Below are positions 24,775 through 36,120 of a DNA stretch of 64,000 nt, in pieces. The position numbers and the translations under genes are program-made. The stretch is from Liolophura sinensis (taxonomy: Eukaryota > Mollusca > Polyplacophora > Chitonida > Chitonidae): positions 31,775,979 to 31,839,978 of the forward strand of contig NC_088302.1 in assembly GCF_032854445.1 (NCBI RefSeq), written 5' to 3'. Every line of letters starts with the position of its first letter. Within the stretch, counting starts at the first letter, position 1. The notes under the pieces were generated by a model. The model did not search any database. It saw nothing but the letters and a program-made list of their open reading frames with translations, and was not told the DNA's origin.

Positions 24775-26541
24775 TTCTTGAGCAAGACAAACGGTCCTGT
24801 ACATCGTCATTTTCCTCAAAATACATCAATTGGGGAAAGACCCGCCATGTTTCAGGCTTATCCAATGAAAAGCTGCCTTTCCTCCTCTTGAATATTCAAG
24901 AGGAGGTTTTACTCCGTTTAAGGTTTTACTCCTGTTATAATGTATATCGTATGTTTATCGTAGTAATCGTGGATTTTAAGGTGTGGGAAAGCCAACTCTA
25001 AAAATGTAGAGTTTGAGATGTAGTAAAGTGCCACATGATGCTTACAGGCGTGGCTGTAGGCTGCCAACATGAGCCTGGAATGCCATGCCCTGGATAGCTG
25101 CTGGGCAAAGCTAAGCTCGATGAGTCACCTAAGGATGGTTCCCAGGTCCCAGTTCTCCAATTCCAATTCTCAGGCCCAGTTCCCAGTTCGTAGTTCCCTA
25201 ATCTCAGTTCTCCAACTCTATTCCCAGTTCCCAGTATTAAGCATTAAATACGATACAATATCATATCAAATATCTTGGTAGGGAGTAAAGTATTTCAAGT
25301 GTCAACTCTTCTTTCGAAAATATCAGTTTGCAAGTTTATAACAATAAGTTTTTTTTTCTTAAAAATTGACATAAACTCAGTTTAATTCTACTTCATGTAT
25401 TTATTGTTCTTTAGAATATTCCGATCTGCGAGGCAACAATAACATTTAAAAATTCACAGGTGCCCGGCTACAACCTACATTATTACAAACGGTAATAACA
25501 CTGATTACAAAAATCAGTGTTATCCTGTGTCAGGATACAACATATATGTATACATCACGCTAATGGACAATGCATTGAGCATCAGATGTCACATCATTTC
25601 ACCTGGCACAGAGTAAATATTTTTCTGCATATGCTCTTTTTTAAAAATGTACCTATCTCCAGGCGGAAAAAAACAAAATTTTGAAACAAAGTGTGAAACA
25701 AAAAATCAGTTTTATCCTGTGCCAAGCAACAACTTCCATTACTCTAAAGGACAATGCATTGAGCACGAAATGTCATACCATATAGTCTAACATACAGTAA
25801 ATATTTTCCTTCACGTGCTCTTTTTGTTAAAGTACTGATCTCTGAAACAAAAACAATTTAGAAAAAAAAATTTTTTGGCGCCAGGAATACAAACTACATG
25901 ACTCTAAAGAACAATGTATTGAGTATCACATGTCATATTATATTGTTTGCTACGCAGAATTAAACTGAATTTATGTAAATTTTAAAAAAGCATTGTTGAA
26001 TTGCAGATTGGTATTTTTGGAAGAAGAGTTGACACCTGAAATACCTTAGTCTGTGCCAGGCTATATCATACGGTATGTAATGTTTAATACACTAATGGAG
26101 AACTAGAAACTGGAAATAGGGACTATAGGAACTGGGAATAGGGACTATAGGAGCTGGGAATAGATATTATAGGAACTGGAAATAGGGACTATAGGAACTG
26201 GGAATAGGGACTGTAGGAACTGGGAATAGAGACTATAGGAACTGGGAATAGAGACTATAGGAACTGGGAATATAGTCTATAGGAACTGGGAATAGGGACT
26301 AGAAGAGGACTCAAGAATGTTTCACTTAAACATCTGCAGGATGTTGGCAAAACTTTCCACGTATGATCGGAAAGGAAGCCGGCATGAGCTGGACTTGAAC
26401 TCACAGCTGTGGCTGTCGTTACTACAGTGAAATAACCATATATTCTGGCCATCGTTTCAGGCCTTCCTCCAGCTCATGCTGTACGTAGGCTGGCCCCTGG
26501 TCATTCTTCTCTGGATACTTACAGAAATTCAACTGTGTCAG
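19790..26541 (+). CDS. CPES-like CDP-alcohol phosphotransferase, copy 1 (partial gene model)
   Basis: The model joins exons 19790-20577, 23988-24110 and 26461-26541, giving 315 residues from the ATG at 19837, plus an unresolved last exon. By family it should be a multi-span membrane enzyme moving a phospho-base from a CDP donor to a lipid. The closest known relative is insect ceramide phosphoethanolamine synthase, which acts in the Golgi lumen. Visible support is the signature around residues 130-163: D130, D133-G134, H137-R138, D159 and D163, with 16 residues after the Arg as allowed in the family. Asp155 replaces the normally invariant second Gly. About six hydrophobic segments are seen, with an NAS glycosylation site after the first. 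It is paralogous to the minus-strand copy at 38.4-48.8 kb. Activity is inferred and the substrate is unproven. Confidence 0.8.
20578..21035. other. intron sequence, no feature seen
   Basis: The start of the first intron of copy 1. No repeat is recognised before the fold-back element that begins near 21036. Confidence 0.4.
21036..22668. mobile_element. long fold-back (inverted-repeat) element
   Basis: The left arm (about 21036-21738, interrupted by a SINE) and the right arm (about 22313-22668) are inverted copies of some 350 bases. Both carry AAAGCCGGTCTGAG, TGTGGCCAAACGGC, CACATCACAGATCTCCACTC and CACATACTGGGATTCATG. A second inner pair, CTAAATTAATGACG at about 21836 and its inverse near 21995-22013, makes the element nearly palindromic overall. 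No transposase frame is visible, so it would be non-autonomous. It lies in the first intron of CPES-like copy 1. Confidence 0.75.
21252..21590 (+). mobile_element. SINE family 2 copy nested in the fold-back element
   Basis: A 339-base insertion is flanked by the 12-base direct repeat CCATGATGGCGG (21240-21251 and 21591-21602). The tail is GTTAAACCCCAAGCACTCAC with further CTCA repeats. A possible B box (GGTCGAGTCAC) remains near the 5' end, and the A-box part seen at 3.2 kb is missing. The uninterrupted right arm of the host element confirms the empty site. Confidence 0.85.
22669..23065. other. intron sequence, no feature seen
   Basis: Part of the first intron of CPES-like copy 1. Nothing is recognised except short T-rich runs. 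Confidence 0.35.
23066..23278 (+). mobile_element. Meta-type SINE with degraded head
   Basis: CATGGGAAGGTCTCCCAGCA, CCCGGGCTCTGCCCGG and AAGTGAAATATTCTTGAGTA are followed by a diverged tail. The GCCGCCGTCG segment is deleted. Confidence 0.8.
23868..23945. repeat. ATT/ATC-rich low-complexity run
   Basis: Imperfect TTATTA and CATTATTATCA triplets just before exon B of CPES-like copy 1. Confidence 0.8.
23988..24110 (+). CDS. CPES-like copy 1, exon B
   Basis: The exon is 123 bases between a TGCTTTACAG acceptor and a TGG|GTAAGTAAAC donor, phase 0 on both sides. It encodes 41 residues starting KQQLLVMKSTQMWV and ending IISIALDKVW. It matches exon B of copy 2 (EQQLAQMKTLRMW to ISIALDKTW) over its whole length. 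The central part is hydrophobic and probably spans the membrane. Confidence 0.8.
24111..24691. other. intron sequence, no feature seen
   Basis: Start of the second intron of CPES-like copy 1. No exon or repeat is recognised before the TA run. Confidence 0.35.
24692..24771. repeat. (TA)n microsatellite, about 40 units
   Basis: A perfect TA run of about 80 bases. It opens tyrosine/isoleucine frames on both strands, which are artefacts. Confidence 0.97.
25137..26303. mobile_element. fold-back element with satellite arms
   Basis: The left end (25137-25235) carries several CCCAGTTC motifs. The right end (about 26093-26303) is a 22-base array of AGGAACTGGGAATAGGGACT type, in opposite orientation. 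Inside these, AGAAGAGTTGACAC and GAATTAAACTGA recur as inverted pairs (about 25296/26024 and 25380/25957). The middle holds about three copies of a 160-185 base unit containing ACAATGCATTGAGCA (25567, 25752, 25912), and a perfect short hairpin of AACACTGATT near 25500. No coding content is present. It lies in the second intron of CPES-like copy 1. Confidence 0.7.
26093..26303. repeat. 22-base minisatellite
   Basis: About nine to ten units of AGGAACTGGGAATAGGGACTAT with few changes. It forms the right terminal part of the fold-back element and lies about 160 bases before exon C. Confidence 0.9.
26306..26430 (-). mobile_element. Meta-type SINE fragment
   Basis: The fragment starts within the body (ACTCAAGAATGTTTCACTTA), has lost the central GC-rich part, and retains GAAGCCGGCATGAGCTGGAC. 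Confidence 0.65.
26461..26541 (+). CDS. CPES-like copy 1, exon C
   Basis: The exon is 81 bases between a CATCGTTTCAG acceptor and a CAG|GTAAGTGTG donor, phase 0. It encodes 27 residues, AFLQLMLYVGWPLV to ILTEIQLCQ, matching exon C of copy 2 (SFIHIMQYFGWPF to ATEIQLAE). The sequence is hydrophobic with a conserved GWP and a TEIQL end, probably the last membrane span. Confidence 0.8.
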
Positions 26542-26611
26542 GTAAGTGTGATAATACCTGCCATTTCTGTGAATTATAGGGCTAAGATCCATGTGGGTCT
26601 AAATACAGGAG

Positions 26612-26828
26612 GGGGCCTCCGTGGCCGAGAGGTTAGCAAGCCAGTGAGGTGCAATGACACAGGAACCTTTCCCAATGCGGTCGCCGGAGTTCAAGTCCAG
26701 CTCATGTTTGCTTCCTATCTGGCCGTACATTGGAAGGTCTTACAACAACCTGCGGATGGTCGTGGGTTTCCCCCGAACTCTACCCGGTTTCTTTCCACCA
26801 TTAATGTTGACCCAATAAATAAATAAAT
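26612..26828 (+). mobile_element. Meta-type SINE with tRNA-like head
   Basis: GGGGCCTCCGTGGCCGAGAG starts the tRNA-like head, GGAGTTCAAGTCC is the B box, and the body reaches CCACCATTAATG. The tail region is then deleted up to the AATAAATAAAT end. Confidence 0.8.
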
Positions 26829-28540
26829 CGAATAAATCAGTAGATAAATAAATAAATACGGGAGTTTCGTAGTTGCGACATCATGGTGACGTTCATTTGT
26901 TCCGTGGCATCATTTGGGCAATTAATTCAGTGCATTTTAACATGGGCGGTGAATATACATATATATCATCCCTATATAAGCACTGACTTCTGAAATATTC
27001 GTTTTAGAGGATTTACAAGGTAAATCAGTTATCTTTTTGTCTTTTAAGTCATTGTTTGTGGATTATTTCATGATTGAATATATACCTGCCAGTGTTGACA
27101 TGTAATGATTTATACCCCAGATATTTACAGTAACAACGTCCTTGCACAAAGGGACGTCACCATGCATGCATTATGTACGTCGAGACTTGTAACTCACGTA
27201 ATCGTCCATGAAGCAGATGTAGTTAACCTACCTCGCCAAAATTATCCGACAAACAGGGTTGAATATAAAGGTTACCTTCAACTGAGGGATTCGCATATTT
27301 TTTTTTCACTCAAACGAAACGACTGTGGGAAGTACTTCAGATTAAACCAGAAAACAGCTTCCAACTGAAGTACTTAACCTTTTACTGTGACCACGGCGTA
27401 TGCATATATGATATATACTTGAATATATCTACTCCCTGTGATGTCCTGTCTCATCATAATGCGTATAATCACGTTAGACGAACGGAAATTTCCCTTCGAT
27501 TTCCCTTTTGTGTTATCTCCCTTGTTTACACTTCTCTCTTTCTTGTCTTCCAGGCAGAGAAGGCCATACTTGGCAGCTGAAGGGCTATAGTTAAAGAAGA
27601 CTCGTATCAGGAATTGTGAAGTTGAGCGTGCTGTTTTGGTTATGAAGCAGATGATATGACATAATTTCACTGAAGAATCTGCTTTTAAGAAAATCAAAAA
27701 GAAAAAAATTAGTAGATTAACAGTCAGTAACGTAAATTTTCGCCCCTTCCCCTTCCCAACAAAGTCAGTAACGTAAACTTTATACCGCCCCCATCCCCTA
27801 CCCCCGCAAGTATGAAGAACAGTCAAGAGACTTTTTGTGACATGTAAGCGTTAACTACTTGGTGACAATTATACTGTGTATCTACTGCTCATCTATGTTT
27901 AGTTAATTAACTAAGATATGAAAACGGATTGACGTGTGTTATTTTTTGGAACTATCCATTAAATGCATGTATATCTGTTTGACTTAGTCTGACAAATATC
28001 TGATAAATGCCAGGCTGTCTCTGTTTGTACCGGATATGTGTTTTAAATGGACAGTTAAACAAGCAGGTGCCAAAAGCATGTTCGGATCTTTATAATAGAT
28101 GAGTTTTTTTTTATATCTGCATTTTTTTTTGAAACGGCAGACATCAAATGATATGTTACACGACATTGTTGCTAACGATACTGTCATCTATTTTGGATTT
28201 AGTTTTTTGTTCATCTGAACTGCAAGTCGACGGGTTCTATTGCTGAGCAAAACTCTTATTTCCGTGGACATTTTCTTCGGCAATTTTAATTGGCTTAAGC
28301 TTGAACATATTTTTACGTTGGTAGAGATGTTAGAATCGAGGTCTTTAGCTCGTAGTCAGGTGAAGATTGGTAAGGGTTTTTTTGTTGTTGTTGTTGTCAT
28401 TTTTCGATTTACTTCAGTTTCCATGGCACCATATGTCCTCTATATATATATATATATATATTGAAGACCATCCTTGTTCGGATCATACAGCTAAGTTGCT
28501 ATTGAATAAGAATATTTTAACTTAATATTAATAATATTAA
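26829..28540. other. 3' region of CPES-like copy 1, terminal exon not resolved
   Basis: Apart from the candidate at 27554, acceptor-like sites at about 27009 and 27119 could also begin short final exons. None has a recognisable partner in copy 2. A short TA run lies at about 28440-28461. Confidence 0.3.
27554..27580 (+). CDS. possible terminal exon of CPES-like copy 1
   Basis: An excellent pyrimidine tract and acceptor (TCTCTTTCTTGTCTTCCAG) is followed in phase 0 by eight codons (AEKAILGS) and a stop. It fits as the end of the gene after exon C. The matching region of copy 2 offers nothing similar, so the call rests on splice signal strength alone. Confidence 0.25.
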   Translation, partial: AEKAILGS

Positions 28541-29510
28541 TTAAACTTTATTTTCATAGGTGGTTCGATTAGCATAGGACCAATTTTCCAAATGAGCCTT
28601 CACATCCAAACACACATAGTATAATTGTCTTACGTGTATACAACATAAGTTGTAGGTTGAACGTTGTGAAGTCAGAAGAAAAACATAGATACATTGAATA
28701 AGGAAAGTAAAAATAAAAACGAAAACAACTATCATAACGAATAACTTTATGTGCTTCGCATATCTTACAGTTTAGATTATAAACGACAGTAGATAAAATT
28801 ATAAATAAACTAGATTGATACCGACTGCCTTCAAGAAGTTTTGAAGAAGTCTCTGAAAGCAGAAAGGTTATGAGATTGCTTTTGTAGAGATTTGTGGACA
28901 AGAATGGCTTTGTGGAAACAAATTATCTCATGTATTGTCCTCATTTACAATATTTTGAACATTTCACTGCTTGGAGTTCGATAATCTACATTTGGAATGT
29001 TTCGAAGGTTAAGAATGCAGTCTAAGGATACTTTGGAAGCTGATACATTGGAAATTTAACAGCAAAAACTCTATGGGAAGGTTATAAATATTATGAAAAT
29101 GGAATTCTACCATGATTAGGGGATCACTGTAATAGTGATTGCTTTGATGACAGCTGTAAATAAAGCAGCTGGATATGCTTTTCCCGCGTGAGAATATGGT
29201 CAGTTGTAATGGCAAGCACACCTTAGTATGTTAATCATTTTCTATTTTTTATGTCTGTGTGCAAATTTTATGGGCTGCTCATTAAATATCAATTTGCAAT
29301 GGTTAATTTACACGTATTTACTATTATTAATGTTCATTTTATGCTCATTGTTCCATTGTGTGGTGCTAGTCTCTCCATTATTTAATATAGTTGTTTCAGC
29401 CTCAACACTTTTGCTAGACGGTGAAAGTGTGAAATAGAGCGTATCATTTATAAAGATTACAGAGAACAAGGTTCCACGGATAGATCCTTGGAACCATCTC
29501 AAAATATTGT
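28541..29510 (-). pseudogene. LINE (non-LTR retrotransposon) remnant
   Basis: Minus-strand frames contain GSIRGTLFSVIFIND, a degraded form of the reverse transcriptase stretch usually read GxxxGPLLF-IxIND. QWNNEHKMNINNSKY follows, resembling the W..N.M.IN..K segment after the catalytic core. Toward 28541 the sequence ends in an AATAAAGTTTAATTAA 3' terminus. Many stops and shifts are present; it cannot encode an active enzyme. Confidence 0.55.
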
Positions 29511-29794
29511 GCTGTTCTAATATTTTGTAAAATCTTGAAAGATTTGAAACTGATTTGGAATTATTCCTCTTATGCCATTGATCGGCTTGTGTTATTATAT
29601 GTTACTCGTTAAACCTTCAGCATAGCTGAACCTACTTGTGTACTGTTAGAACTCTCTTCTCATTCTTCCTGTGTTTGTGAACTACGTGTCGAATTATGTC
29701 CTTACGAAATATATTTCATGGATGTGCTATTTCTATGCCTACTTGCTCGACCATGTTGATGTCTGTCTGTCCGTTCTGTTTGTGGTTCGCATGG

Positions 29795-30052
29795 TTCATC
29801 TTGGTTCGTCTTCACATTGGAATAGGAGCGAACAAGGTCTTGGTTCATCTTGTTCACATTAAAATAGAGCAAACAATGGCATGATTCATCTTGTTCACAT
29901 TGGAATGGAGCGGACAATGTCTTGGTTCATCTTGTTCACATTGGAATAGAGCAAACAATGGCATGATTCATCTTGTTCACATTGGAATGGAGCGGACAAT
30001 GGTATGGTTCATCTTGTTCACATTGGAATAGAGCTAACAATGGCAGGAGAAG
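29795..30052. repeat. minisatellite, unit about 41 bases
   Basis: About six units of TTCATCTTGTTCACATTGGA followed by ATGGAGCGGACAATG with small changes. Confidence 0.9.
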
Positions 30053-31438
30053 CCATGCAGAGCGAGCGGCTGGGGACATACATTCTAGCCATCTTTGATT
30101 GCTTTGGTTCTGTGTTCACAAAGCCAAGTCTAAGGGGTGCATAGGTTGCTATACTTTATGCATACACATGAACTGAAGTAAATGACAAGAAGCTGGATGT
30201 CATCGGTTGCATGTCGGCCACACAGGCGTTACTGCTCTGATTTCACTTTCGGCGCTGTATTTTTTGATATTGTCGTCCTTGGCTCAAAAATGGTCCTTAC
30301 AGCCAACTTTTAGACCTCCAACACCTTCCACTGACTTGTTTGTTTTTTTACTATAAAGTTTTAGTTTAGCCATGCAATAAACAATTACATGATCATAGAC
30401 ATTCGTTATGTGAACTTTCTTGGATATGTTTTTTATTTCGCCCTGTCTTAGCCAGTAGATACACCTTCTACATTATGATCATTTTCTGATCTATTTACAA
30501 GAGAAGAAAAGTAAACCAACATTAATACCGTGATGCATCTGCTTCCATTTTATTTCATTGAATGTCACTATGCAATAAACAATTCTGCTGAAATCATGGT
30601 TAATGTTTTTTGTTTGTCTATGTACTTCTGTGGCAGCGATAATCATTTGTTTGACAGGTCCACCAGGAGTGACACTGAAAGGGTTATGACACTGAAGAGG
30701 TTATGATGCCTGCTGATGATACTTTTGAGTTTGCCTTACGTGTAGAGTTTCTATAGACCAGAAAGTGTGGTTATATTTCTCCTTCGTTTAAAACACTTTG
30801 TGTTCAATAACTATTTTCGGGTATGTGGCCTTCACATATCCATAAGATTGGATTACTGAACCATATATTTACTTATCCTATCAATGAATAGCCATGTAAC
30901 TAACGGTACACTATGTTGGCAGAAGGCAACTGGTCTTCAACGAACTTCAGGCTAACACACGGCCATGATTATGGGCATCGTCGACCACTTTTTGTAAACT
31001 TCACGAGCAGGGAGAGCAGAGGAATCTAAAAATTCCCTGTTCTAGACCGGGGTTGAACCCACACCTCGTTTGTTTCAGAGATTAAAAGGCAAGCATCTTT
31101 AACCAAGAAAGAATGTATCCCAGCCCATGAATGACCCTATGACTGATCTCAAACAACAGAATAGAAGGACTGGCCTATGTCTTCAGCATATATACGCCGA
31201 ACTTGCAGGTTCCTTGCCTTGTAGGTTTTCACTTGTAGGCTCCAATCTTTAAAATTCTGTTCACTTGCAGGTCTCATAACTTATCAATCAGCCTATCTGT
31301 CTCTCCCCAGTTGTGAGAGGATTCATTTCTCTTGTAGTAGGTCTTCTACTTCAAACGTTTATTGTGGTCCAATTTCTAAGCTGTTGACCCATTAGCAGTA
31401 GCACAATTATTGAGATGGAGCATAGGAAGGAATGAACA
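30053..31438. other. non-coding stretch with one tRNA-like repeat
   Basis: At about 31015-31110 the minus strand reads as a tRNA-like A box followed by a B box in GTGTGGGTTCAACCCCGG, probably the head of an old SINE. No coding exon is seen. Confidence 0.35.
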
Positions 31439-31445
31439 AGAAAAA

Positions 31446-31519
<74 letters not shown>
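31439..31519. repeat. poly-A followed by (TA)n
   Basis: About 15 A's run directly into some 32 TA units. Confidence 0.95.
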
Positions 31520-31522
<3 letters not shown>

Positions 31523-31867
31523 GACCTATATATTATCACTTCTTGAAATCGCTACGTGACAAATCTATTAACGCAAAACCGCAAAAAAACCAAGTAGCGA
31601 GAGCTAGACCCTTGGAATCAGACAATGAGAATATTCAATTCTTAAATTACAGGGAAGGACAAACAGTGGATCGCTGTTAGTAAATGTGAGTTAGTCAAAT
31701 CGGGACACTTTGCATTCTGAGTGGTTTGACCGCCATGTTGGTAGGTCACGTATTCTATGGGCAACGACTTTTATTCACATGGATATGCACGTGACATAGC
31801 GTATAATCCAATACTTAAGTATTTGCAATTATTTTAAGTCGTACTTTCCAAAAAATGGCGACATTTA

Positions 31868-31928
31868 AGTTCCTCGTCGACTGAAAAAAAATTATTAAGT
31901 ACGACGTTAAACCCCAGGCATACATACA
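31868..31928 (+). mobile_element. SINE family 2, 3' tail fragment
   Basis: AAGTACGACGTTAAACCCC followed by AGGCATACATACAT. Only the terminal part of the family is present. Confidence 0.65.
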
Positions 31929-32054
31929 TCCGTGGGCGAGGTGGTTAGAACAGTAAACCTACAGGAACAGCCAATTAAAGGTCGTGCGAGATGGTCAGGA
32001 TTCACCGCCAACATCGCCATGAAGGACAGTAGGTTGTTGTATTAAAAAAGAATT

Positions 32055-32302
32055 AATTTCAGTGACCCAAGGAGTTTGCACGCCAGCGCATCGCAATGAC
32101 TTAGAAGCCTCACCTATGTGGTCATTGTGGTGAGTAAAGTCCAGCTCATGCTGGCTTCCTCTCCGGCCGAAAGTGGGAAGGTCTGCCAACAATTTGCGGA
32201 TGGTCGTGGGTTTCCCCGGGCTCTAACCGGTTTCCTCCCACCGTCGTGTAAGTGAAATATTCTTGAATACGGCGTGAAACACCAGACAAATAAATAAATA
32301 AA
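32055..32302 (+). mobile_element. Meta-type SINE, near full-length
   Basis: A head remnant (CACGCCAGCGCATCGCAATG) leads into GTCCAGCTCATGCTGGC, the central domain and a tail ending in AAATAAATAAATA. The GGCCGCC block is deleted. Confidence 0.8.
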
Positions 32303-33552
32303 ATGAATTGAGCAGTTAAAGGACAATAGTACCATGGCAACGGTATGCAGTGTCTCCATCATTATTTATCCCAGCCCGTTGCCAAATTCCAATGTGGACA
32401 CAGTTTCGGTCAAGTTATTTCAAAAAGAAATATCGCTGTTTATAGAAGAAGCACTTGAAAATAGTGAGTGGACCATGTTTCAGGAATGAGTCCTGAGTGA
32501 CTGAACTGTCCAAGCGGCTGAACCATTCCTCACAATAAACTAGTAAATCCATTGCTCACAGTAACTTAACCAGACATCTCCGTACACCGTTGTCTAGATC
32601 ACGGCAAAGTCTCGTAGATGCTCGTCATTTCGAATGTTTCCCGTGTGTTGTGTGACGATCTCAGTGTACGTCACAAGCTACTACTGCAAAACCTGGTGTG
32701 TCAAGGTTATTCCATCAAACGCCTTCACTTTAAGTTTTACAATGAATATAATTCTGTTGTAAGTAAATATGGACGGAGCGTCCAGAATTTGTGGCGCTCC
32801 GATTCATGATTATGTCTAATTCCACTTAATCCGAAGCTAGGGCGGTATATTCATCGTGTTGAATTGGATCGCCACGTTGGATGTACGAACAGTTGCAATC
32901 AAAGCGCAACTGAGATACATATTTTATTTTCGACAACTTTTCTGTATTCTAGCATGATACACGATTTGAATACTGATTTCACTCAGTCGCCTAGAACATA
33001 TCTTGCTCGTCAAATAAAACTGTGGACTGCTACTCTTTGCATGATTGCATCCTATTTTCGTACTTACATATATTCTTCCTTGGTTGTTTTATGGTTTGCG
33101 TAATACGTTGTTTTGGGAATTGGGCTTGTGATTATTGACCTGGAACGTCCGTACTGGTTGACGGCTGGCACACGAATGTCTGTTTCGACGCTCAGATCCC
33201 TAAGTTTCGAAAGACAAGGGCGTCAACTCTCGCAAGTTTTGAAAATTTCAGTGCCGGCATCAGTTATTCGGCCAAAATTTTAATCAGAGCCCACATCTTC
33301 CTATCTAATGTCTTCCAACTCTCTCGTCAGTCAGACTTTCATATGGCATTCCTTATGATTTTGCACTGATTTCATGTCATTGTTTATTGAATGTGATGAC
33401 AACACAGGATTCGAAACCAGTGACGTCAGATGAACCAGATGATTATCGTCCCCTAGCACCTTAGCAGTCAAAAGATCAGCTTTTCAATAGGAATTGAGTG
33501 GGGGGAAAAATTCAGTATATATACTTCGATCTATCATCCTAATTGTGTGTTT
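32303..33552. other. possible retroelement scrap and interspersed repeat
   Basis: A plus-strand frame at 32618-32809 contains LVCQGYSIKRLHFKFY and VSKYG, reminiscent of a segment in some eukaryotic reverse transcriptase proteins; this is a weak resemblance. At 33105-33195 sits a repeat containing GATTATTGACCTGGAACGTC, which recurs inverted at about 51330-51410. No intact gene is seen. Confidence 0.3.
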
Positions 33553-33692
33553 TTAGTGGGAAGGTATGCCAGCAACCTGCGGATGGTCGTGGGTTTCCCC
33601 CGGGCTGTGCCCGGTTTCCACCCACCATAATGCTGGCCGCCGTCGTATAAGTGAAATATTCTTGAGTACGGCGTAAAACACCAATCAAAAAA
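33553..33692 (+). mobile_element. Meta-type SINE, 5' truncated
   Basis: The element begins at GTGGGAAGGTATGCCAGC and runs through the full body and tail to an A-run instead of AAAT repeats. Confidence 0.85.
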
Positions 33693-33861
33693 AAAAATCA
33701 GTGTGTTTTTCTCACAAAACTTTAATTGTTCGATTGGCGACTCCCAGTTTCCGAATACATTAACCACATACACTTTGGAAGCGACATATCCCCCAAAAGA
33801 CGGCAAAATCTCCCAACAGAGCGCACATTTAGTGTTACAGATATTTCTTTCAAAAGCAGGA

Positions 33862-34010
33862 GGGGGGCCTCCGTGGCGTAGCTGGTTAGCGCGCTAGCGT
33901 AGCGTAATGACCCGGTTTCCCCGCACCTGATGCTGGCCGCCGTCGTATAAGTGAAATATTCTTGAGTACGGCGTAAGACACTAACCAAATAAATAAATAA
34001 ATAAATTCAG
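33862..34010 (+). mobile_element. internally deleted Meta-type SINE with target duplication
   Basis: An intact head (GGGGCCTCCGTGGCGTAGCT) is joined from AATGACCC directly to GGTTTCCCCGCACC and the 3' body, so the central domain is missing. AAGCAGGA flanks both ends (33854-33861 and 34011-34018). Confidence 0.85.
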
Positions 34011-34018
34011 AAGCAGGA

Positions 34019-35655
34019 TTACAGCGTATGACTTCGTTGACCATGGAATGGTTATCTTCTAAAATATTCCCTCCAACAAGTTAGGATCTCGGCCCACTGC
34101 TTATCAAAGTACCCAAGTCCTAAGAGTTAGTAGTGATTTAAAACTGCATGCGACAAAATTGAAACTTAATGAAAGAGTATTAAGACAACGCAAGAACAGA
34201 ACCTCCATCAAAGATATTTTATCTGTACCAGTGGGTCAAAAAAATCACTGAGAGTATAGAACATTCCTTAAAGGATACGTGAAACGCTTTGGTTTTATTT
34301 CTTAATGTGCAGATTATCATGTGCACTAACATATAACAGTGCAAAAAATGTTTCAACTTTCACTTTGGGGAGTGGTGGGGAGCTTGCAGCGGTGACGGCA
34401 ACAATGATACCTGTTTTAAAAAAAAGAGATCTGTGGGGGACAGACAGAACGGGAGCGGGGGTGTGGGGAACAGACCTAATGGGGGCGGGTGTAGGAACCC
34501 TATACAGCTAGTCCGAAGAAGCCATGCAGTGCCTGTGTACGGTTCACCGGGAACGGGGCACTTCGGGGTGTTCACCGAGGTCCGAGCACGATCAACGATG
34601 ACGTAATTTCTGAAAACATCCGACTGTTGATGGAATATGCATAATATAGAGGGATAATTAACAGGTGTAAAAAAAATACCCCGAAAATGATTTTTTAACA
34701 AAAATTCAGGGGCATAATTTCTTCATTTGGCACAGAAGCATAATCTTTGTTTTATAGTTCCTTTTCATGTATCCTTTAATGAATGAATATAGGTAAATTA
34801 CTTTGAGTCCTATGTTCGCATAAAACAACAGTCCACGTATATTGCAACAGCGTAATATGGCTACAACGTTCACATTGACGAAAATTTGGATCAAACTGAA
34901 ATATTAACATTTTTAAATAAAAGACAGTTCAAAATGTTAACAAGGAGACAAATGTTGCTTGCATAATAATGAGTATATGTATAAAATATAAACATCAGAA
35001 ACGCTTTGGGTATATCAGAGGGGACCTGTCCGAAGGTATCTCTTTGGCCAAACATTGGTTGTTCATGATTCTCGATGCACAGCACCATCTCATTTTATCG
35101 GACTAAATTAGGATACTTAAACGACGAATATTTCCGTTCTTCAACATGTTCATATAGGAATCACTATGGTGACATCTCCACAACCATTTCGTACCATACA
35201 ACTAAAGGTCTTGGAGAAGTGTCTGACTAACTCGGTAGCAAAAGTAGCTTATGCTGAGGGCCCCTCATTTCCAAGGGTCTCGCATTTATGGCATTGCTTG
35301 GCTTTACAGCAATACTAATGAACTAATGAATAATTTATCTTTGAGTATTCATGTATATTTTGCTTTTACTGTTAGGCCCTAAATAAAAATGTTAGCGGTT
35401 CCCCACTAACTTAATCCGACAATGACGTGGAGTAAATGCCTTGAAATTATGAAGATGCTATTAGGGAAGAGGCACAGTCCACTGCTTATAAAAATGGAAG
35501 AGTCCACTAACTTTCACAAGACCTCTCTGTAAATTCGACGTCCAGAAGAAAGCAACAAACCATCTGAGATTGCTCGTGGTAATGTGGAAGACGTGTCTCA
35601 TTAGAGTGTATGTACTATAAACACCTTCAACGAGTTAGAAGCATATTTCAAGATC
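34019..35655. other. non-coding stretch, no gene seen
   Basis: TCTCGGCCCACTGCTTATCA near 34090 resembles the start of the MITE at 35.66 kb. Open frames at about 34.3-34.7 kb are low-complexity G- or P-rich artefacts. Confidence 0.35.
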
Positions 35656-35870
35656 TCGGCCTGTATTTATCAAATGTCTTAAGAGAAGTCAAAGATTCAA
35701 ACACAGCTACAACTAAAATATTTCGCTTTAGATTGTTTGAAATTTGTACACTGATTCTTTACTGCAAAATCATGTGTTAACCAGAATTTGAGTTTGTTCT
35801 GAGTCTGGCTTTTTGAGGACATACAATTTATGGCTTAACCCTCAAACTGCTTACTAAATAGGGGCCCAAG
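35656..35870. mobile_element. MITE-like element, CTTAAG type
   Basis: GGCCTGTATTTATCAAATGT with CTTAAG at the left is mirrored imperfectly by ACTAAATAGGGGCCCAAG at the right. It is related to the element at 46262-46488. Confidence 0.5.
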
Positions 35871-36120
35871 TTGAAACAGCTACATATGTACGTTATATAA
35901 ACAGCCATTAACACAGTAGAAAATGAAGTCAGCTAGATGCTAATAGTGTAACGTTCCTTCGAGCGCACGCGCAAATTCTCTACACTCCCTTTACATCACT
36001 CCCACCACAACCTCAGGTTGTACAGAAATCTTGAACACCACCACGGTTACTGGGGTAACGGTGATGAGGCAGGCGGTGATTTCAGAAAAAAACAGAACTT
36101 CGTATCAAGCTTCCTTTCCC

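Noticed and set aside
24650..25001. Tyr/Ile-repeat frames on both strands
   Set aside because: Direct translation of the TA microsatellite.
34305..34701. Frames rich in Gly or Pro
   Set aside because: Low-complexity G-rich DNA read on both strands; no conserved feature.
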